From Bacteroidales bacterium (GTDB lineage Bacteria; Bacteroidota; Bacteroidia; Bacteroidales; UBA3663), in assembly GCA_017561935.1 (NCBI GenBank), contig JAFZBE010000026.1:30669-94668 (forward strand): 64,000 bases of DNA, read 5' to 3'. Positions 58,388 to 64,000 of the stretch are shown one piece after another. Positions within the stretch are counted from its first letter, which is position 1. Each line of letters starts with the position of its first letter. The notes beneath the pieces were generated by a model that ran no database searches, was not told the DNA's origin, and saw nothing but the letters and a program-made list of their open reading frames with translations. Made by a program: the position numbers and the translations under genes.

Positions 58388-61300
58388 TTAGAATGTCACG
58401 TTAAGACCCAGTGTGATGGTGCGTGCACGCGGATAGCTCAGGTAGTCCATGCCGAGGGTTGACAAACCGTTGCTGGTGATGACCGAGCTGACCTCGGGAT
58501 CGAGGCCGGAATATCCGGTGATGACGAAGAGGTTCTGTGTCGAAAGGCTCAGGCGGGCATGGCTGATGTTCAGTGCCTTCACGTCGAAGTCATAGCCGAG
58601 GGTGAGGTTGTCGAGACGCAGGAACGAGGCATCTTCAACGAAGCGTGACGAGAATGCCTTGGGCTCGCCGTAGGTGATGCCCGAATCGAGGGCCTCGCGC
58701 AGGATGTTGCGGCCCGGCAGGTTGCCCGTGTACATCAGGTTGTTGGCCGTACAGTTATAGACCTCGTTGCCGATGGTGCCACGCATGACGATACCCATCG
58801 TCCAGTTCTTGTAGTGTACGTTGGTCGTGATGCCATACGAAAGGTCAGGCATGGCGCAGCCGATCTCGCCTACCCAGTCGTTGCCGTCAGCGTCCTTGCG
58901 ATAGGTCTCCTTGCCATCGACGATGCCCAGATACTCCTTGCCCCAGAAGGTGCCGATCGAGTATCCTTCCTTGATGCGCTGCGAGTAGGAGCCCGAGAGG
59001 CCCTGTCCCTGGCAGGCTGCGGTGAGCACGTCGTCGCCCGTCCACTTGTCATTCGAGAGGCTCGTCACCTCGTTGCTGTTGTGGCTCAGGTTGAGTGCGA
59101 TGTCCCAACGCCAGTCCTTCGTGCGCACGATGTCAGCGGCAATCTCCAGCTCGATACCCTTGTTCTCGACCGAACCTACGTTGGCGATCTGTCGGGTGAT
59201 GAGCGAAGGAGCAGGCACATCGACGCTGAGCAGCAGGTCGTCGGTCTTCTTGTAGTACCAGTCCAGGCTGCCACGGATGCGACTGTCGAGGAAGCCGAAG
59301 TCCAGTCCGATGTTGTGCTGTGAGGTCTCCTCCCACTTCAGGTCGGGATTCGAATACTGAGCAGGCAGGATGATGGTGATTTTGCTGCCGCCAATCAGAT
59401 AGCCGTTCGACGAAGCGGCAAGGGTGTTGAGCGACTGGTAGTTGCCGATCTCCTGGTTACCGGTGATGCCGAAGCTGTAGCGCAGCTTCAGGTCATTCAT
59501 GGCATCCCAGCCCCAGAACTTCTCCTGGCTGATGCGCCACGATGCGGCAGCCGATGGGAAGAGGCCCCACTTGTGGTCGGCACCGAAACGGCTCGAACCG
59601 TCACGACGCACGGTAGCGGTGAGCAGGTAGCGGTTGTCGTAGTTGTAGTTCACACGTCCGTAGAACGAGATGAGCTTGTTGCTCTCCATGTAGCTCGTCG
59701 GGGCGTTGAAGCTCTTGGCCGCACCGATGTTGTAGTACTTGAACTCGTCCGAAAGGAAGCCCTGTGCCGAGACGAGGCTGCCGTTGTTCTTGAAGTACTG
59801 GTACGAATAACCGGCCATGGCGTCGATGTTGTGCTTGTCGAACTTCTGGTTGTACTTCAGGATGAGGTCGAGCAGCTTGGTGTAGTCCTCCATCTTCTGC
59901 ATCGAGGCATAGCCGTTCAGGCCTGCACCGAAGAGGTTGTCCTTCGAGATATACGAGTTACGGCTCACGTTGCTGTAGCTGTAGCCCAGGTTGGTGTGGA
60001 AGGTGAGCGGACCCCAGAAGTTGTAGTCGGCCGAGAGATTGCCGATGAAGCGGCGTGTGGTGCGCTTGTCCTGCACCTCTTCGAGGAACGATACGGGGTT
60101 GACACGATAGGGACGCACATCCACGTAGTCGCCATCCTCGCCGAAGACGGGCAACGTCGGGTTGAAGACGTAAGCCTCATAGAGGGCGCAGGTGCCCATT
60201 TCCGAACCCACGGTACCCGAGATGGGAGCCTGGTTGGCATGCTGCTCGTTGTAGCCCATGTTCAGATCCACCTTCAGGCGGTCGTCGATGGCAGTCTGGT
60301 TGATGTTCACACGTCCGTTGTAGCTTTCCAGACCCGAGTTCTTGATGATACCGTTCTGGTCGGTATAGCTCAGCGAAGCACGGTAACTGGTGCCCTTCGA
60401 GCTGTTCATCAGCGACACGTGGTGGCTCTGTGTGAAGCCCACGCGCAGCAGCTCGTCCTGCCAGTCGGTATCGGTGCCGCCGTCCTGCAGCGTAATCTGG
60501 TTGGCTGGATCCAGCGTCTTGTTGATCTCGCTGAAGGCGCGGCGATATTCGTCGGCATTCAGCACGTCGAGTTTCTTCGCATTGAAGCTCCAGCCCAGGT
60601 TCACACCGTAGTTGAGCTGCCTGATGCCCTTGCGGCCCTGCTTGGTGGTGATGATGATGACACCATTAGCACCACGCGAACCGTAGATGGCGGTGGCCGA
60701 AGCGTCCTTCAGGACGTTGATCGACTCGATATCGTCGGGATCGATCATCGACAGCGGGTCAACAGCCTCCAGGTCGAAGGCATCGGTGCTCACCGACGAC
60801 GAGATCTTCGTGTGCTTGGCTCCAGCATTGGCATTGAGGGGCACACCATCGACCACATAGAGCGGGTCGTTCGAAGCCGAGATCGATGTGCCGCCACGTA
60901 CGCGGATGGCGCTCGAACCGCCCGGTTTGCCCGAACTCAACGTGATATCCACGCCCGAGAACTGGCCCTGCATCAGCTGCTGCGAAGTCAGGTTGCTGCC
61001 GGCCTTGAAGTTCTCCGAACTGATCGACTTCACCGCACCGGTGAGGTCGCTCTTGCGCATCGTGCCGTAACCTACCACCACAACCTCCTCGAGGTCGGCG
61101 AGGTCATCGACCATTGTGATACGGATGTTGTTCTTCGCGCCCAGCGCAATGGTCTGCGTCTCGAAGCCCACAAACGAGGCCACCAGCTCCTTGCTGCCAT
61201 TGGGCACATTGAGCGTGAAGTTGCCGTCCATGTCGGTCATCGTTCCCAACTGGGTGCCCTTCACCACTACATTCACTCCCGCAAGAGGTTCCGACTGTGC

Positions 61301-61411
61301 ATCAGTCACCTTGCCGGTAATGGTACGCGACTGTGCCCATGTCACCTGTGCCAACAGAAGCATGAGAATGGTCAGCGCACTCCATTTCAAAAATAAATGG
61401 TTCTGTTTCAT
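58388..61411 (-). CDS. susC: SusC-like TonB-dependent transporter without STN domain (PUL 2)
   Basis: A 1007-residue outer-membrane transporter: signal peptide (1-26), carboxypeptidase-like domain (RTITGKVTDAQSEPLAGVNV), TonB-box region EEVVVVGYG, plug (SAIRVRGGTSISASNDPLYV) and barrel ending ARTITLGLNVTF. Unlike the first SusC it has no N-terminal STN domain, which agrees with control by the HTCS regulator rather than by sigma/anti-sigma signalling. It imports the oligosaccharide released by the surface enzymes of the locus. Confidence 0.95.
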   Translation of the reverse strand: MKQNHLFLKWSALTILMLLLAQVTWAQSRTITGKVTDAQSEPLAGVNVVVKGTQLGTMTDMDGNFTLNVPNGSKELVASFVGFETQTIALGAKNNIRITMVDDLADLEEVVVVGYGTMRKSDLTGAVKSISSENFKAGSNLTSQQLMQGQFSGVDITLSSGKPGGSSAIRVRGGTSISASNDPLYVVDGVPLNANAGAKHTKISSSVSTDAFDLEAVDPLSMIDPDDIESINVLKDASATAIYGSRGANGVIIITTKQGRKGIRQLNYGVNLGWSFNAKKLDVLNADEYRRAFSEINKTLDPANQITLQDGGTDTDWQDELLRVGFTQSHHVSLMNSSKGTSYRASLSYTDQNGIIKNSGLESYNGRVNINQTAIDDRLKVDLNMGYNEQHANQAPISGTVGSEMGTCALYEAYVFNPTLPVFGEDGDYVDVRPYRVNPVSFLEEVQDKRTTRRFIGNLSADYNFWGPLTFHTNLGYSYSNVSRNSYISKDNLFGAGLNGYASMQKMEDYTKLLDLILKYNQKFDKHNIDAMAGYSYQYFKNNGSLVSAQGFLSDEFKYYNIGAAKSFNAPTSYMESNKLISFYGRVNYNYDNRYLLTATVRRDGSSRFGADHKWGLFPSAAASWRISQEKFWGWDAMNDLKLRYSFGITGNQEIGNYQSLNTLAASSNGYLIGGSKITIILPAQYSNPDLKWEETSQHNIGLDFGFLDSRIRGSLDWYYKKTDDLLLSVDVPAPSLITRQIANVGSVENKGIELEIAADIVRTKDWRWDIALNLSHNSNEVTSLSNDKWTGDDVLTAACQGQGLSGSYSQRIKEGYSIGTFWGKEYLGIVDGKETYRKDADGNDWVGEIGCAMPDLSYGITTNVHYKNWTMGIVMRGTIGNEVYNCTANNLMYTGNLPGRNILREALDSGITYGEPKAFSSRFVEDASFLRLDNLTLGYDFDVKALNISHARLSLSTQNLFVITGYSGLDPEVSSVITSNGLSTLGMDYLSYPRARTITLGLNVTF

Positions 61412-61477
61412 TTCCTTTGTTTTTTGGTTTGTTATAAGTATAGTGTGTTTGTCAATTCACGAAAGAATGCTCTACGA

Positions 61478-62488
61478 TTATTGCACCGAAACCAGCAGCG
61501 GAGCCTCCGTTCCAGCAGGCATCCAGCCGTCGCGGCCCGCCAGGATCTGGAGCATGTCGTAGCCCGCGAGGTTGTCGAGCTGGCGGCTGAAGTAGGCACG
61601 GCCCAGCGGGTTTGCGCCCGGGCCCATGCTCTGGTATTCGGCATAGAGCACCGTCTCCTCGGGATGCTCCTTGTCCCACGCGTCCCAGCCCACCGGAGCG
61701 ATGTGCTTGCCCAGCTCGCAGCGGACGAAGACAGCCTTCGCGTAAGGCCGCCACGGGCGAGACAGATAGACCTCGGTGACTCCCTCGTCGGCCGTCATCG
61801 AGCAGTCGTAGAACACGTAGCCGTACTTCTGCCCCTGTGGTGTCGAAGGCGCGGTGAGGAAGCCGTTCTGCAAGCTGTGTATCTCGCAGTGATCGAAGAC
61901 CGCCGTCGATTTACCGAAGATGAAATCCACCGTTCCCTCCACATAGCAGCGGTCGAAGTAGATGCGGCAATCCTCGCCAAAGGTATATAAGGTGTCCTGG
62001 AAGCCGAGGAAGCGGCAGTTGCGGAAGCAGCAGCGATCGCCGCTCACGAAGCAGGCCACGGCCTGACCCACTGGACCCGCTGTGTTCTGGAAGGTGATGT
62101 TCTCGGCATAGAAGTCGGGGGCATAGAGGTAGATGGTGGCCGAGCCCGAAGTGGTGGTCTCCTCGCCGAAGCGGTTGAGACGTTGCGCGAAGTCGTCGTA
62201 GGCAATCACGGCGCCCTCCTCGCCCACTAGCGTGATGTTGATCTTGCACGGGGCCACGATCACCTTCTCCTTATAGGTGCCCTTCCTGACCAGAATGGTC
62301 GTGCGGTTGGTTTTACGGAAAGCAGGTACGGCATCGATGGCAGCCTGGATGGTGGTGAAGTCACCCGTACCATCGGCAGCAACCACGATGTCGTACCCTT
62401 CGGCAGCGTCCGTGTCGCATGACGAAACAGCAGCCTGGATTACAAGTGCTGTGCAAAAAATAGCTATCAGTGTGCTGAGGAATCGCAT
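61478..62488 (-). CDS. Pectin methylesterase (CE8)
   Basis: A 336-residue exported enzyme removing methyl groups from homogalacturonan. The start at MRFLSTLIA gives a signal peptide with a possible lipobox-like end (VSSC at 20-23). The right-handed beta-helix shows YDIVVAADGTGDFTTIQAAI, ITFQNTAGPVGQAVACFVSG, FLGFQDTLYTF, VEGTVDFIFGKSTAVFDHCE (catalytic Asp residues in QDTLY and VDFIFG) and YLSRPWRPYAK (substrate Arg). It is the first gene of PUL 2, transcribed before susC. Only a weak -7-like box (TTCCTTTG, 62522-62529) lies upstream. Confidence 0.92.
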   Translation of the reverse strand: MRFLSTLIAIFCTALVIQAAVSSCDTDAAEGYDIVVAADGTGDFTTIQAAIDAVPAFRKTNRTTILVRKGTYKEKVIVAPCKINITLVGEEGAVIAYDDFAQRLNRFGEETTTSGSATIYLYAPDFYAENITFQNTAGPVGQAVACFVSGDRCCFRNCRFLGFQDTLYTFGEDCRIYFDRCYVEGTVDFIFGKSTAVFDHCEIHSLQNGFLTAPSTPQGQKYGYVFYDCSMTADEGVTEVYLSRPWRPYAKAVFVRCELGKHIAPVGWDAWDKEHPEETVLYAEYQSMGPGANPLGRAYFSRQLDNLAGYDMLQILAGRDGWMPAGTEAPLLVSVQ

Positions 62489-62624
62489 GTGTTGTGTGTT
62501 TGAGGGGTTCAAAATCCGCTGCAAAGGAACGGATTATCAGGATACCACAGGGGCAAAAACTGACAAATAAAGGGCAAAAACGCATTTTTACCCCTATTTT
62601 ACGCATATTTACCCTCAAATAGCA

Positions 62625-63002
62625 GCATATCCCCCAACGAACGTTAGAGGACATCATTCTTTAGAACCATATCCTTCAGTGTACGTTAAGGGACATTCTA
62701 CAATCGGAGCATATCCTTTAACGTACGTTAGGGGACATGCTACAATCGGAGCATATCCTTCAGCGGACGTTAGCGGACATTCTACAATCGGAGCATATCC
62801 TCCAACGGACGTTAGAGGACATCCTATCATCGGAGCATATCCTTCAGCGGACGTTAGGGGACATTCCTCCATCAGCGCATATCCTCCAACGGACGTTAGG
62901 GGACATTCCTCCATCAGCGCATATCCTCCAACGGACGTTTGAGGACATCCTATCATCGGAGCATATCCTCCAGCGGACGTTAGCGGACATATAACAATCG
63001 TG
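62625..63002. repeat. 42-bp tandem array of imperfect palindromes, nine units
   Basis: Nine full units start exactly every 42 bases (62625, 62667, 62709 and so on to 62961), with a partial tenth from 63003. Each unit holds a 28-base imperfect palindrome centred on AACGGACGTT, or TAACGTACGTTA in one unit, then a 14-base variable part with three alternating versions. Since 42 is a multiple of three, frames stay open on both strands as 14-residue repeats; these are not likely genes. The array fills the gap upstream of the pectinesterase gene. Confidence 0.9.
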
Positions 63003-63040
63003 GCATATCCCCGTAGAATCCTTGGGGGATATGCCACGAT
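62997..63040. repeat. Terminal inverted repeat at the array end
   Basis: Perfect 16-bp arms (62997-63012 and 63025-63040, core GGCATATCCCC / GGGGATATGCC) around a 12-base loop. The right arm is an inverted copy of the repeat-unit start and forms the 5' edge of the amidase remnant. Confidence 0.85.
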
Positions 63041-63363
63041 TTGAAATAGGTCGCACCGGAACGCTGTACTATTGTCGTCCCGTTGCAGAAAAAGGTTGTC
63101 ATGTGAAGGACTTCAATTCGCAGAGCATCGGAATCTGCTATGAAGGCGGGAGGAGCCTTTCTGCAGATGTGCGTTTCGAGGATAACCGCACTGCCGAGCA
63201 GATGCAGGTTATCGACGAGGTTTTGCAGATCCTGCACGCACACTATCCCGATGCGCGGATTGTGGGACACCACGAGCTGAACCCGCGCAAGGCGTGTCCT
63301 TGCCTTTCTCCTCCCGCTTCGGTGGAATATGCCTACATCTTCGAAACTCCTTCCCGCGCCTGA
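63031..63363 (+). pseudogene. N-acetylmuramoyl-L-alanine amidase, 5'-truncated
   Basis: The frame reads MPRFEIGRTGTLYYCRPVAE, then QSIGICYEGG and RIVGHHELNPRKACPCLSPP, which is the C-terminal two thirds of an Amidase_2-type (N-acetylmuramoyl-L-alanine amidase) protein of the phage-like kind common in Bacteroidales. The N-terminal strand with the first zinc His (HCSAT-type) is missing; its place is taken by the 42-bp array and the inverted repeat. Two of three zinc ligands remain (second His of GHHE, Cys of ACPC). Probably inactive. A strong terminator follows. Confidence 0.8.
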
Positions 63364-63463
63364 CACCTCTTGCAGCGCAGCAATGCGCAGAATGAACCCT
63401 AACCCCACGGCGAGCAATCTCAAAATGTGAGACCTTCGCTCAAAGTCGGGCAAGCCCTAACGA

Positions 63464-63515
63464 AATGCAGAAACGCGCCACAAAGTTGGACGCGTTTCTG
63501 CATTGTTTTTATCTT
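63464..63515 (+). terminator. Strong intrinsic terminator after the amidase remnant
   Basis: A perfect 14-bp stem (63464-63477 with 63491-63504, core GCAGAAACGCG) and a 13-base loop, followed by GTTTTTATCTTTTT. Confidence 0.9.
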
Positions 63516-63654
63516 TTTATCACGAATTATCGAATTTGAGAATAATTTCGATGGGGTCAAAGATAAATTATTTAGATAAAGGAATCACAAAAATCACATA
63601 TCATTTATATAATCCTAGAATCCGCAGCATTGTTTAAAAAATTTATTTAGAATA

Positions 63655-63681
63655 ACTTGGGCAACAAAAAGTTACCCAAGT
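63655..63681. repeat. Inverted repeat just upstream of a promoter
   Basis: ACTTGGGCAAC (63655-63665) and GTTACCCAAGT (63671-63681) pair with one mismatch across AAAAA. It ends one base before the TTTG box at 63683, a location suited to an operator or activator site. Confidence 0.6.
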
Positions 63682-63682
63682 G

Positions 63683-63713
63683 TTTGTCATGTCAAAAATT
63701 TCACTTATCTTTG
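63683..63713 (+). promoter_or_regulatory. Promoter of a putative short transcript
   Basis: TTTG (63683-63686), 19 bases, TATCTTTG (63706-63713). It points into a region opposite the end of a minus-strand gene. Confidence 0.65.
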
Positions 63714-63718
63714 TGCTG

Positions 63719-63840
63719 CGAAAAATCAAACATAAGAAAACCTTTAACAAGATGTGGCAAAGGGTAAATCGCCGAAACTAAAACTGCTAGTAGAAGCAAT
63801 AAGTGTGGCACCATACGATGCCGCACCTTGTTTAGTTATT
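63719..63840 (+). ncRNA. Candidate short RNA with 9-codon leader
   Basis: From the predicted start near 63719 the first ATG (63752) opens the 9-residue frame MWQRVNRRN, then a hairpin follows, GTGTGGCA (63803-63810) with TGCCGCAC (63819-63826), and a T-rich stretch. This layout fits a short RNA or leader-peptide unit. The same hairpin may terminate the opposing minus-strand gene, so the plus-strand transcript is inference. The rest of 63364-63835 shows no gene. Confidence 0.35.
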
Positions 63841-64000
63841 TCACCATCTGCCATGTACCATCGGCGCTTCGGATCTGAAGGTCATAGCCGCCGGTTTCAT
63901 TCCTCTTTAGACGGATGGGACGAGATTCATGAGGAGTGTCATTGTTGACATTATTTAGAACATCAAGACCACTGACTGGATAATTGACGGACACAGACAA
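63836..64000 (-). CDS. C-terminal end of an unknown minus-strand protein
   Basis: The last 54 codons of a gene entering from the right edge, ending RNETGGYDLQIRSADGTWQM before Val-Lys-stop. The segment is Asn/Asp-rich, beta-like and could be the end of a secreted or surface protein. No family recognised; the 5' part is outside the window. A hairpin at 63803-63826 follows its stop codon. Confidence 0.6.
   Translation of the reverse strand: MSVSVNYPVSGLDVLNNVNNDTPHESRPIRLKRNETGGYDLQIRSADGTWQMVK

Noticed and set aside
59573..61396. A 607-codon open frame opposite the second susC gene
   Set aside because: It lies fully antisense to a clear SusC, has low-complexity Val/His/Glu composition and no ribosome-binding or signal features. 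Codon bias of the susC strand explains the lack of stops.
62625..63002. CRISPR array
   Set aside because: The period is constant, but the 14-base variable parts are too short and recur in only three versions, the 28-base part varies between copies and no cas gene is near.
62654..63037. Repeat protein of 14-residue units on either strand
   Set aside because: Frames remain open on both strands merely because 42 is divisible by three. There is no signal peptide, promoter or conserved residue pattern.
63754..63948. A 64-codon frame after the promoter at 63683
   Set aside because: It starts at GTG, lies mostly opposite the minus-strand gene end and reads through a terminator-like hairpin.

Overview
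The window looks like chromosomal DNA of a Bacteroidales bacterium, most likely close to Prevotellaceae or Bacteroidaceae. The reasons are a 286-residue primary sigma factor, two SusC/SusD pairs, a hybrid two-component sensor, many lipoproteins with an LSSC-type lipobox, and a repeated promoter signature TTTG-N19-21-TAnnTTTG (most often N20) upstream of more than a dozen genes. That signature matches the -33/-7 promoter of the Bacteroidetes primary sigma factor. Genus assignment is inference. No rRNA, tRNA, CRISPR array, transposase or origin was found.

Positions 1-11000 are core genes. On the minus strand lie a partial SRPBCC protein, pyrE, and a prmC-recX-comF run. On the plus strand a seven-gene envelope operon follows: a DUF6242-like lipoprotein, a DUF6089-like barrel, uppS, bamA and three tandem OmpH/Skp-like chaperones. 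Positions 11000-16300 (minus) hold a four-gene MacAB-type efflux operon and a secreted zinc metalloprotease. Positions 16500-23200 mix core and accessory DNA: a NADAR-domain fusion, rpoD with both promoter boxes inside a hairpin, a stand-alone OLD/RloA-like ATPase, a small self-contained transcription unit (promoter, about 300 nt, intrinsic terminator) and an unknown two-gene operon whose -7 box sits inside an inverted repeat.

Positions 23200-28700 encode a BASS-family transporter, a GH43-like enzyme, a PafA-like phosphatase and alanine dehydrogenase. Positions 28850-37500 are a polysaccharide utilization locus (PUL 1): ECF sigma factor, FecR-type anti-sigma factor, SusC with an STN signalling domain, SusD and a GH29 alpha-L-fucosidase, which suggests growth on fucosylated (perhaps host) glycans. 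Positions 37600-44200 (minus) encode three secreted proteins: a large GLUG/chitobiase-like protein, a CotH-kinase protein sharing a duplicated C-terminal module with it, and a leucine-rich-repeat protein with a Gln/Tyr/Gly/Asn-rich prion-like tail. Positions 44500-49600 hold poorly characterised membrane proteins and lipoproteins.

Positions 49600-62500 contain rmuC and, divergently, a 1452-residue hybrid two-component regulator that probably controls PUL 2: pectin methylesterase, SusC without STN, SusD and an alpha/beta-hydrolase esterase. Enzymes and regulator together point to pectin. The right end holds a 42-bp tandem array of imperfect palindromes (9 units) running into a 5'-truncated N-acetylmuramoyl-L-alanine amidase pseudogene, a strong terminator, a second putative short transcription unit and the 3' end of a minus-strand gene. 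Start sites were often moved inward from the longest open frame, using signal peptides and promoter positions.
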